From: Treponema sp.
Lineage (GTDB): Bacteria > Spirochaetota > Spirochaetia > Treponematales > Treponemataceae
Assembly (NCBI GenBank): GCA_003455655.1
Contig: DMQP01000043.1
Span: 1 to 10,265, forward strand
Direction of reading: 5' to 3'
Length of the DNA: 10,265 nucleotides
In this document: positions 1 to 4,170 of the stretch, piece after piece
Position numbering within the stretch: the stretch's first letter is position 1
Layout: each line of letters starts with the position of its first letter
Notes under the pieces: model-generated
Seen by the model: only the letters and a program-made list of their open reading frames with translations
Told to the model about the DNA's origin: nothing
Databases searched by the model: none
Translations under genes and position numbers: made by a program

Positions 1-402
1 GAAAACAAATGGGGTGGTCTTGTTTCTCAGGGATTAGGAACTTCTATGCTTCAAATGCCGAACATTGTAAAAAATCCCAAGGTATGGCTTCCTGTCATTC
101 TTACTTCTGCTGTTACCGGTCCTATTTCAACATGCTTGTTTAAACTGCAAATGAACGGAGCTCCTGTTTCTTCGGGAATGGGTACTTGCGGATTCGTTGG
201 TCAGATTGGAATGATAACAGGATGGTTCTCTCCGTCAGATGCTGCTCTTGCTCAGGGGGCTTCTGCAATTACTCCTGGAGCATTAGAATGGCTTGGACTT
301 CTTTTGGTAAGTTTTGTACTGCCTGCTCTGTTAAGCTGGGCCTTTGGAATTCTGTTCCGCAAAATTGGTTGGATAAAAGACGGGGACCTTACTCTGGAGT
401 AG
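1..402 (+). CDS. PTS permease EIIC-like membrane protein (PTS_EIIC_2 type), 3' end only
   Basis: An open frame runs from base 1 to the TAG at 400-402, so the 5' part lies outside the window and only 133 residues are visible. The text GTSMLQMPNIVKNPKVWLP, followed by a glycine-rich stretch (SSGMGTCGFVGQ) and two hydrophobic segments (about residues 35-50 and 97-118), resembles the C-terminal part of integral-membrane EIIC proteins of the PTS_EIIC_2 family. These are proposed sugar permeases that lack the usual attached EIIA/EIIB domains. The protein ends with a charged cytoplasmic tail, FRKIGWIKDGDLTLE. The substrate cannot be told from this fragment. A strong terminator follows 29 nt after the stop. 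The last codons are duplicated at 4036-4089, so this 3' end appears to have been an insertion point for the accessory block that follows. I am confident of a membrane transporter and moderately confident of the family. Confidence 0.75.
   Translation, partial: ENKWGGLVSQGLGTSMLQMPNIVKNPKVWLPVILTSAVTGPISTCLFKLQMNGAPVSSGMGTCGFVGQIGMITGWFSPSDAALAQGASAITPGALEWLGLLLVSFVLPALLSWAFGILFRKIGWIKDGDLTLE
352..386 (+). repeat. Left copy of 35-bp direct repeat in the PTS gene 3' end (possible att site)
   Basis: These 35 bases, starting CTGTTCCGCAAAATTGG, recur exactly at 4036-4070, about 3.7 kb away. The intact gene continues GAC CTT ACT CTG GAG TAG. The distant copy continues GAT TTA ACG CTT GAA AAT TAG, which is the same peptide plus one Asn. 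Exact identity followed by synonymous divergence suggests a recombination site, with the incoming DNA restoring the gene end. The att assignment is inference. Confidence 0.6.
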
Positions 403-430
403 GCGAACGTTTAGGAGCGCTTAAAAACAG

Positions 431-463
431 AAAAAGCATCTTCGTAAGAAGATGCTTTTTTTT
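431..463 (+). terminator. Rho-independent terminator after PTS gene
   Basis: A perfect 13-bp stem (431-443 with 448-460) around a GTAA loop runs into a T-tract ending at 463. It sits 29 nt after the PTS stop codon. On the minus strand the same hairpin is followed by five T's, so it may also stop transcription from lipoprotein copy 1, whose stop codon is at 488. Confidence 0.9.
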
Positions 464-487
464 ATGGTTGTAACTGTCAGTTGAACC

Positions 488-763
488 TTACTGTTCCAGT
501 GTTAGTGTTCCGTTTAAGAGCGTTGGTATGTCGCCACCGACAAATGCTAAGTTGGTGAGCGTTCTTCCGTTGTTGGTTACTGTTCCGGTAAAAGTGCAGT
601 CGTAAGTGTTGTCAGCAGTTTCGCGTGTTCCTGTAAAAGTAAAGTTAGAACCGCTGAGTGTTACAGTTCCTACATAAGTATTTCCGTCGTAAAGTTCAGC
701 ACTGCTAGGATTGTCACATGCACTGAAAGCGCAAGCCAGAAGAACAGCTGTTACTGCTGCCAA
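488..763 (-). CDS. Small lipoprotein, copy 1 (ancestral ATG lost; alternative start or decaying gene)
   Basis: This is the third member of the lipoprotein family in the window. Homology with copies 2 and 3 extends to base 787, where their ATG is replaced by ACA (785-787). There is no other in-frame ATG before an upstream stop. The first plausible start left is TTG at 763, giving 91 residues but removing the KK n-region of the signal peptide. The remaining signal region has two possible lipobox cysteines (LLAC and FSAC). The mature part is short, Thr/Gly-rich and beta-strand-like, with recurring G-T-V-T and F-T-G-T words (TYVGTVTLSG, CTFTGTVTNNG). It lacks the Asn/Ser/Gly linker of the other copies and shows no recognisable enzyme motif. 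The rest of the frame is open to a TAA at 488. It may be translated poorly from TTG or ATT, or be a young pseudogene. Part of its coding sequence (535-587) is repeated at 3991-4043. Confidence 0.55.
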   Translation of the reverse strand: MAAVTAVLLACAFSACDNPSSAELYDGNTYVGTVTLSGSNFTFTGTRETADNTYDCTFTGTVTNNGRTLTNLAFVGGDIPTLLNGTLTLEQ

Positions 764-789
764 AACAATTGATGTGAGTTTTTTTGTAA

Positions 790-860
790 GGTACTCCTTA
801 AAAAGTTAGATTCTTACACATGGCACTACGGGTAAGAGAACAGGTCAATTCCTTTACCCA
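790..860 (-). repeat. Decayed copy of the lipoprotein leader element
   Basis: This stretch aligns with the structured leaders at 2572-2645 and 3865-3938 but is shortened and mutated. CTTACAC (813-819) replaces CTTACCC. GGGTAAG (830-836) and TTTACCCA (853-860) remain. The terminal palindrome and the G-tract are missing. Homology ends at CCCA, and the stop codon of the AAA ATPase gene begins one base later. An AAGGAG ribosome binding site is still present (about 794-799), though its ATG is gone. Confidence 0.6.
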
Positions 861-861
861 G

Positions 862-2016
862 CTACAGATCTTTCCAGGAAATATATGCGCCGTTTTCTTT
901 TGACGCGGGAATGCTTTTTCCTGAATAGATTACGGCTGTGTTTTCGTTTTTTAATCCCGCTAAATCCTTTACTTTTTTTATATTCGAAAAAAAAGCGGTG
1001 TTCATGGTTTCTGAAGCTTTGATTTCATAGGCCTTTAATTCCAGGGAATCTTCTTCCAGAACATCTATCTCGACGCCATTTGAATCTCTCCAGAAATAGA
1101 GTTCATCAGATTTACCTGAAAAAAGTCGTTTCTTTAATAGCTCGGACACAGCAAAGTTTTCAAACAGCGCACCCCTCATGTAAAAGGTTTCCATCTGTTC
1201 TGCACCTGTTATTCCTAAAAGAGAGGCGGCCAGTCCCGTATCATAAAAGTACAGCTTTGGATTTTTTATGACTCTTTTTCCAAAGTTTTTGTAGTAGGGT
1301 TTAAGAAGATAAATTATATAACTTGCTTCAAGGACAGAAAGCCATGCTTCTGCAGTTTTTCTTGTAATGCCCGCATCTTCTGCAAGTGAAGAGACGTTAA
1401 GAATCTGTGAGCATCGGCCGGCACATAATTTAAGGAATCTTGTGAACGCAGAATAATCGGTGATGTTTTTAAGAGATCTGACATCTCTTTCTATATAAGT
1501 TTGTATATAGGACGGATAAAAATCAGACGGTTCTATGTGTTTGTCGTAAATGCGGGGAAAGGTTCCGTAATATAGCATTTTGTTTGTGCTCTCTGGAAGC
1601 AGACTGACATTCCGCAGTTCTTCCACACAAAAAGGTGCAAGCGTAAGGAGTGCTGTCCTGCCCGCAAGACTCTGGCTTATTGATTCCATGAGCAGAAGAT
1701 TGTGGCTTCCGGTAAGAACATACGTACCTGCTTCGTTTATTGAATCTACGTGAGTCTGTATGTAGGAAAGTAGCTGGGGAACCCGCTGAATCTCGTCAAT
1801 GATAACATTTTTGCTGTAGACGGAAATAAAATGCCGGGGATCTTCCTGTGCCATCTGACGGATATCAAGGTCTTCCAGGGATATGTACGTGTATTCCGGT
1901 AAAAGATGCTTTAAAAGCGTTGATTTTCCACACTGTCGGCAACCCGTAAGCGTTACGACCGGAAATGCCTTTAAAAGCTGAGTAAGTTTTGATTTGATTG
2001 TCCGTTCTACTACCAT
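862..2016 (-). CDS. AAA ATPase, AAA_14 plus DUF4143 type
   Basis: This 384-residue protein has the two-domain layout of AAA_14/DUF4143 proteins. The N-terminal ATPase carries a Walker A GCRQCGKST (residues 25-33), a Walker B VIIDEIQ (71-77) and a sensor-type LTGSHN (101-106). After a winged-helix-like middle (around SSLAEDAGITRKTAEAWL), the C-terminal part has LFENF, YFWRDSNGVEIDV and AYEIKAS (about residues 285-334). The spacing of E, D318, E331 and K333 resembles a PD-(D/E)XK nuclease-like core. The family is abundant in anaerobes and archaea and its cellular role is poorly known. I chose the ATG at 2016 over a TTG at 2064: an extended -10 promoter lies just before 2016 and the TTG falls inside an upstream palindrome. 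No Shine-Dalgarno is present, so a leaderless mRNA is likely. It lies between lipoprotein copies 1 and 2. Confidence 0.85.
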   Translation of the reverse strand: MVVERTIKSKLTQLLKAFPVVTLTGCRQCGKSTLLKHLLPEYTYISLEDLDIRQMAQEDPRHFISVYSKNVIIDEIQRVPQLLSYIQTHVDSINEAGTYVLTGSHNLLLMESISQSLAGRTALLTLAPFCVEELRNVSLLPESTNKMLYYGTFPRIYDKHIEPSDFYPSYIQTYIERDVRSLKNITDYSAFTRFLKLCAGRCSQILNVSSLAEDAGITRKTAEAWLSVLEASYIIYLLKPYYKNFGKRVIKNPKLYFYDTGLAASLLGITGAEQMETFYMRGALFENFAVSELLKKRLFSGKSDELYFWRDSNGVEIDVLEEDSLELKAYEIKASETMNTAFFSNIKKVKDLAGLKNENTAVIYSGKSIPASKENGAYISWKDL

Positions 2017-2022
2017 ACATGT

Positions 2023-2051
2023 AGTATAGCATATTTTATGTAATTTGTATA
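2023..2051 (-). promoter_or_regulatory. Extended -10 promoter of the AAA ATPase gene (leaderless)
   Basis: Read on the minus strand, TGC TATACT (2031-2023) is followed by 6 nt and then the ATG at 2016, so transcription would start at or next to the ATG. A weak -35, TATACA (2051-2046), lies 17 nt upstream. The same TGCTATACT-N6-ATG layout precedes the EAL gene at 8461. The -35 and spacer fall inside the 22-bp inverted repeat, so a protein bound there could repress the gene. Confidence 0.55.
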
Positions 2052-2078
2052 CACGAGTATACAAATTACATAAAATAT
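2031..2078. repeat. Perfect 22-bp inverted repeat upstream of the AAA ATPase gene
   Basis: Arms 2031-2052 and 2057-2078 are exact reverse complements around a 4-nt centre, ACGA. The inner ends read TTGTATAC and GTATACAA. It is A+T-rich and has no G+C-rich stem, so it does not look like a terminator. It overlaps the -35 and spacer of the predicted AAA ATPase promoter, suggesting an operator for a dimeric or tetrameric DNA-binding protein, or a cruciform or element end. Function is inferred. Confidence 0.75.
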
Positions 2079-2086
2079 TTCAGCAT

Positions 2087-2129
2087 AAAAAAACGGCACA
2101 TCCTTAGCATTTTTGCCAAAGAGATGCCG
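2087..2129 (-). terminator. Terminator of lipoprotein copy 2 (repeat unit)
   Basis: Read on the minus strand, a hairpin built from CGGCATCTCT and AGGATGTGCCG, with an inner TTGGCA/TGCTAA stem, ends in seven T's. It lies 21 nt after the stop of the copy 2 lipoprotein. The 43 nt are identical to 3366-3408 behind copy 3. Here an extra 7-bp outer pairing (CAGCATA at 2081-2087 with TATGCTG at 2133-2139) surrounds the hairpin. Confidence 0.85.
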
Positions 2130-2150
2130 CTGTATGCTGACAGGTTGTGT

Positions 2151-2546
2151 TCAGTGCTTTGTAACGGTAGAGAATGTGTAGTTTTCCACAGTTACAGTCC
2201 ATGAAGTGTCATCAATTTTTGTTCCTGAAATATTCAGTGTTTTCGTTTCATGTGTGCAACTTCCAGAAAGGGTATTGCCGCTGACGGTATAGGAACCGGT
2301 GTACTCAGTTGAATGAGATATGTGCCAGAATGTATATATGACAGTTCCATTGTCGTATAACGAAATAGTATAACTATCAGACCCACTAACATCTCTGGCA
2401 TAATATTCGCCGTCCAGATAGGTTGCGGTTTGTGAACTGTTATTGTTCCCACCGCTAGAGCCGTTAGGGTTACCACATGCACTGAAAGCGCAAGCCAGAA
2501 GAACAGCACTTACTGCTGCCAAAACAATTGATGTGAGTTTTTTCAT
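2151..2546 (-). CDS. Small surface lipoprotein, copy 2
   Basis: This is a 131-residue predicted lipoprotein. The start is the ATG at 2546, preceded by GAGGAGA at good spacing; the open frame extends further upstream but without family support. The signal peptide begins MKKLTSIV, has a hydrophobic core and ends at LLACAFSAC, with two possible lipidated cysteines. A Gly/Asn/Ser linker follows (about residues 25-40), as is usual for tethering spirochaete lipoproteins. The mature part is a small beta-rich domain: YLDGEYYAR, then YTISLYDNGT, GSYTVSGNTLSGS, ISGTKIDD and SWTVTV. Copy 3 has the same scaffold (YLDGxY, Y-T-I, GTV, SGTYTI, LSGT, ISGTKxDD, W-x-I-T) with different residues between. No enzyme motif is visible; binding or surface decoration is a guess. 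It lies downstream of the structured leader at 2572-2645. Confidence 0.8.
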   Translation of the reverse strand: MKKLTSIVLAAVSAVLLACAFSACGNPNGSSGGNNNSSQTATYLDGEYYARDVSGSDSYTISLYDNGTVIYTFWHISHSTEYTGSYTVSGNTLSGSCTHETKTLNISGTKIDDTSWTVTVENYTFSTVTKH

Positions 2547-2571
2547 AAAACTCTCCTCAAAAAGATAGATT

Positions 2572-2645
2572 CTTACCCGAAGCGACAAAGCAATGCTTCG
2601 GGTAAGGGAATTGGTCAATTCCCTTACCCATTGTACAATGGGTAA
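2572..2645 (-). promoter_or_regulatory. Four-segment alternating hairpin leader, copy 2
   Basis: Along the plus strand the words CTTACCC, GGGTAAG, CTTACCC and GGGTAA alternate. Segments 1 and 2 (2572-2583 with 2595-2606) form a 12-bp stem. Segments 2 and 3 (2600-2613 with 2616-2629) form a 14-bp stem with a GT loop. Segments 3 and 4 form a perfect 22-bp palindrome (2624-2645). Neighbouring pairings exclude each other, as in attenuators. It lies 26 nt upstream of the copy 2 ATG and would be in its 5' leader if transcription starts upstream. No clear sigma-70 promoter is visible within it, though a TTGACC is present. Confidence 0.65.
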
Positions 2646-2646
2646 A

Positions 2647-2664
2647 TTTTTTTTTTGGGGGGGG
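2647..2664. repeat. Homopolymeric tract T10-G8 between lipoprotein copy 2 and vapB
   Basis: Ten T's (2647-2656) are followed by eight G's (2657-2664). The tract lies between the structured leader and the vapBC promoter region. A similar tract (T8-GT-G9) lies at 3940-3958 beside copy 3. Tracts of this kind are prone to slipped-strand mispairing; poly-G upstream of T. pallidum tpr genes is a known phase-variation device. Confidence 0.7.
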
Positions 2665-2675
2665 CGAGTATACTT

Positions 2676-2714
2676 GCACATATACTTGTGCTTTTTCAGT
2701 AAATGGCTTATATT
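2676..2714 (+). promoter_or_regulatory. Putative vapBC promoter with overlapping operator
   Basis: A -35-like TTGTGC (2686-2691) and -10 TATATT (2709-2714) are spaced by 17 nt, 19 nt upstream of vapB. An inverted repeat GCACA-N6-TGTGC (2676-2691) overlaps the -35, which suits autorepression by a VapB-VapC complex. TATACT also occurs twice just upstream (2669-2674 and 2681-2686), close to the G-tract, and either could be an alternative -10. Confidence 0.45.
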
Positions 2715-2733
2715 TGTAAGTGGAGGTTTGTAT

Positions 2734-2955
2734 ATGCCGCAGCTTTCTCTGTATGTTACTCAAGAGCAGTTTTCCAAAATAGGAAATGAGGCCCATGTAA
2801 AGAAGATGTCTCTTTCAAAATGGGTCGTGAGCATGATCATGGAGCACCTTGAACCTCATTATCCTGCAGGCTGGGGTGATTTATTCGGTTCAGTTTCAGA
2901 TACATCCTTTGAGCGTCCTAAACAACCGAAGCTTGAACAACGGGAGACTTTTTGA
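2734..2955 (+). CDS. vapB: VapB-like antitoxin (ribbon-helix-helix type)
   Basis: This is a 73-residue protein. The ATG at 2734 is preceded by GTGGAGG, so longer upstream frames are not needed. It opens with a short basic/hydrophobic strand, MPQLSLYVTQEQF, then helices with SLSKWVVSMIMEHL (about residues 29-42), as in Arc/MetJ-like antitoxins, where the strand binds DNA and the helices dimerise. The C-terminal tail (W-G-D-L-F and onward) is polar and probably wraps the toxin. Its stop codon overlaps the vapC start by one base (TGATG), so the pair is translationally coupled. The role inferred is neutralising VapC and repressing its own promoter. Confidence 0.8.
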   Translation: MPQLSLYVTQEQFSKIGNEAHVKKMSLSKWVVSMIMEHLEPHYPAGWGDLFGSVSDTSFERPKQPKLEQRETF

Positions 2956-3356
2956 TGTATTTGATAGACACGAATACGTGCATTTACTTTCTGAATGGAA
3001 AATATCCCTCTGTCCGCGAAAAATTTCTGTCCGTTTCCCCAGGCGAAATAAAAATTTCTGCAGTCGTAAAAAGTGAACTCCTGCTGGGAGCCTTTAAGTG
3101 CAAGAGTCGAAAAAAAACAACAGAACATGTAGAAAAATTTCTGCAGCCATTCGAGATTGTTGATTTTACAGATGCGATGACTTATGACTATGCAGAAATC
3201 CGCAAAAATCTGGAACAGTCGGGCAAAATAATAGGTGCAAACGATCTGCTCATTGCAGCAACAGCGGTGCATGAAAATGCGATACTCGTTACGCACAATA
3301 CAAACGAATTTTCACGAGTAAAGGGATTGAAAGTTATTGATTGGGTTGAAGGATAA
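2955..3356 (+). CDS. vapC: VapC toxin, PIN-domain ribonuclease
   Basis: This 133-residue PIN-domain protein has typical VapC length. The acidic, metal-binding positions are visible: D5 in MYLIDTNTCI, E41 in SELLLGA and D97 in ANDLLIAATA. The usual late motif is THNTNEF (113-119), with N115 where some PIN proteins have a fourth Asp; this is common in VapC. It ends with the familiar GLKVIDW. VapC toxins cut specific RNAs, often initiator tRNA or the 23S rRNA sarcin-ricin loop; the target here is unknown. The start is the ATG at 2955, overlapping the vapB stop. The pair is on the opposite strand to the surrounding lipoprotein genes and may stabilise the accessory block. Confidence 0.92.
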   Translation: MYLIDTNTCIYFLNGKYPSVREKFLSVSPGEIKISAVVKSELLLGAFKCKSRKKTTEHVEKFLQPFEIVDFTDAMTYDYAEIRKNLEQSGKIIGANDLLIAATAVHENAILVTHNTNEFSRVKGLKVIDWVEG

Positions 3357-3364
3357 TATTCGGT

Positions 3365-3408
3365 AAAAAAAACGGCACATCCTTAGCATTTTTGCCAAAG
3401 AGATGCCG
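3365..3408 (-). terminator. Terminator of lipoprotein copy 3 (repeat unit)
   Basis: The same hairpin as at 2087-2129, with a minus-strand T-tract of eight. It lies 26 nt after the stop of copy 3. The vapC stop is 8 nt beyond its other side, so the two transcripts converge here. In the plus direction the hairpin has no T-tract. Confidence 0.85.
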
Positions 3409-3434
3409 TCAGACTTGCGGTTACAAACAGTGAC

Positions 3435-3839
3435 TTACTGCTGTTTGATTATGGTGTAAGTCACAGGTTCATAATCTGGATCATCGGTTTCGTTGCGTGT
3501 AATAGTTATAGACCAGTGGTTGTCATCTAACTTTGTGCCTGAAATTGAAAAATCGCCATCGTTTAATGTTCCACTGAGTTCGTCTCCATTGATAGTATAG
3601 GTTCCGCTACAATTATTCCACTGTCCTGTTCCAGAGACGGTTCCCTCTGGAGTAAAAGTTATTGTGTAACCTTTTGCTCCACTCTGTGTAACTATATACG
3701 TTCCGTCCAGATAGGTTGCGGTTTGTGAACTGTTATTGTTACCACCGCTAGAGCCGTTAGGGTTACCACATGCACTGAAGGTGCAAGCCAGAAGAACAGC
3801 TGTTACTGCTGCCAAAACAATTGATGTGAGTTTTTTCAT
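3435..3839 (-). CDS. Small surface lipoprotein, copy 3
   Basis: This is a 134-residue predicted lipoprotein. The start is the ATG at 3839, with AAGGAGAG upstream; the frame is open further upstream through the leader and junction sequences, but that extension has no family support. The signal peptide and linker (about residues 1-45, ending in YLDG) are almost identical to copy 2, again with LLAC and FSAC as possible lipobox cysteines. The mature domain is beta-rich: GTYIVTQSG, YTITFTPEGTVSG, CSGTYTINGDELSGT, FSISGTKLDD and HWSITITR. The C-terminus is longer and acidic before TYTIIKQQ. The scaffold matches copy 2 while surface-loop segments differ. This is consistent with a paralogous family diversifying in the exposed part. 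No function can be assigned. Confidence 0.8.
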   Translation of the reverse strand: MKKLTSIVLAAVTAVLLACTFSACGNPNGSSGGNNNSSQTATYLDGTYIVTQSGAKGYTITFTPEGTVSGTGQWNNCSGTYTINGDELSGTLNDGDFSISGTKLDDNHWSITITRNETDDPDYEPVTYTIIKQQ

Positions 3840-3864
3840 AAAACTCTCCTTAAAAAGATAGATT

Positions 3865-3938
3865 CTTACCCGAAGCGACAAAGCAATGCTTCGGGTAAGG
3901 GAATTGGTCAATTCCCTTACCCATAGTACTATGGGTAA
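3865..3938 (-). promoter_or_regulatory. Four-segment alternating hairpin leader, copy 3
   Basis: The same 74-nt architecture as 2572-2645: stems 3865-3876/3888-3899 and 3893-3906/3909-3922, and palindrome 3917-3938. Only two bases differ from copy 2 (A at 3925 and T at 3930). They are partners in the palindrome, so pairing is preserved. This stretch, the homopolymer tract, the chimeric remnant and the terminator fill the gene-free 3840-4170 interval. Confidence 0.65.
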
Positions 3939-3939
3939 A

Positions 3940-3958
3940 TTTTTTTTGTGGGGGGGGG
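3940..3958. repeat. Homopolymeric tract T8-GT-G9 upstream of lipoprotein copy 3
   Basis: Eight T's (3940-3947), GT, then nine G's (3950-3958). This corresponds to T10-G8 at 2647-2664, with different run lengths and one interruption, as expected of a slippage-prone tract. Confidence 0.7.
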
Positions 3959-3990
3959 CGAGAAAGGCTATCTGTTTGACTATATTGAAA

Positions 3991-4043
3991 CACCGACAAA
4001 TGCTAAGTTGGTGAGCGTTCTTCCGTTGTTGGTTACTGTTCCG
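3991..4043 (-). pseudogene. Fragment of lipoprotein copy 1 coding sequence
   Basis: These 53 bp are identical to 535-587 inside copy 1 and encode about 17 residues of its C-terminal half (TGTVTNNGRTLTNL and neighbours). There is no start or signal peptide. At CTGTTCCG (4036-4043) the fragment passes directly into the PTS gene tail. That 8-mer is shared by both parents, marking the junction. Confidence 0.85.
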
Positions 4044-4089
4044 CAAAATTGGTTGGATAAAAGACGGGGATTTAACGCTTGAAAATTAG
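4036..4089 (+). pseudogene. Detached 3' end of a PTS EIIC-like gene (possible right att site)
   Basis: The frame reads LFRKIGWIKDGDLTLEN then TAG, matching the last residues of the gene at 1-402 plus one Asn. Bases 4036-4070 are identical to 352-386. The remaining codons encode the same residues but differ at every third position. A terminator follows 25 nt later. The simplest reading is that this was once the native end of the PTS gene and was displaced when the block to its left was inserted. A deletion between two PTS copies is the alternative. Confidence 0.8.
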
Positions 4090-4113
4090 TTTTTGCTTTT
4101 AAGCAAGACTGCA

Positions 4114-4168
4114 AGAACTGTTTGGTAAGTGAACAAAAGTTGAAACTTACCAGACAGTTCTTTTTTTT
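4114..4168 (+). terminator. Strong terminator behind the PTS remnant
   Basis: A 17-bp stem (4114-4130 with 4145-4161, one G-T wobble) with a 14-nt loop is followed by eight T's (4161-4168). It is oriented for plus-strand transcription although no intact plus-strand gene now ends here. That supports its being the original PTS gene terminator. The mcp gene converges on it from the other side. Confidence 0.85.
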
Positions 4169-4170
4169 GT

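Larger units (their letters stand above)
2410..2668 (-). repeat. Constant 5' segment of lipoprotein unit, copy 2 (long direct repeat with 3703-3962)
   Basis: About 259 bp covering the poly-T/poly-G tract, structured leader, ribosome binding site, signal peptide and linker codons match 3703-3962. I count eight substitutions plus small changes in the homopolymers. Homology stops abruptly at both ends: at codon YLDG inside the gene, and just after GGGCGAG upstream. The two copies flank vapBC in the same orientation, so recombination between them could delete or swap the material in between. Confidence 0.8.
3703..3962 (-). repeat. Constant 5' segment of lipoprotein unit, copy 3 (partner of 2410-2668)
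   Basis: Near-identical to 2410-2668. It runs from the linker codons through signal peptide, ribosome binding site, leader and G-tract. Beyond GGGCGAG (about 3962) the sequence is unrelated to that beyond copy 2. Confidence 0.8.

Noticed and set aside
186..473. Second open frame overlapping the PTS gene
   Set aside because: It is out of frame with a recognisable membrane protein and reads through the terminator hairpin.
2017..2064. 16-residue N-terminal extension of the AAA ATPase from a TTG
   Set aside because: It would start inside the perfect palindrome, has no ribosome site and is not part of the ATPase domain; the promoter points to the ATG at 2016.
2547..2681. N-terminal extension of lipoprotein copy 2 (and the same at 3840-4046 for copy 3)
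   Set aside because: These extensions translate the palindromic leader and homopolymer tract. The ATGs at 2546 and 3839 have good ribosome sites and begin normal lipoprotein signal peptides.
2859..3296. 145-residue open frame on the minus strand
   Set aside because: It lies wholly antisense to vapB/vapC, which have clear motifs and ribosome sites; it is a shadow frame.
3365..3408. Terminator for vapC on the plus strand
   Set aside because: The hairpin is present but on the plus strand it is followed by TCAGACTTGC rather than a T-tract, so it is assigned only to the minus-strand lipoprotein gene.
2572..4090. Chromosomal integron array with attC sites (known in T. denticola)
   Set aside because: Repeats, palindromes and a toxin-antitoxin pair made this attractive. 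I could not find paired RYYYAAC and GTTRRRY core sites in the repeats, there is no integron integrase in the window, and the modules lie on both strands.
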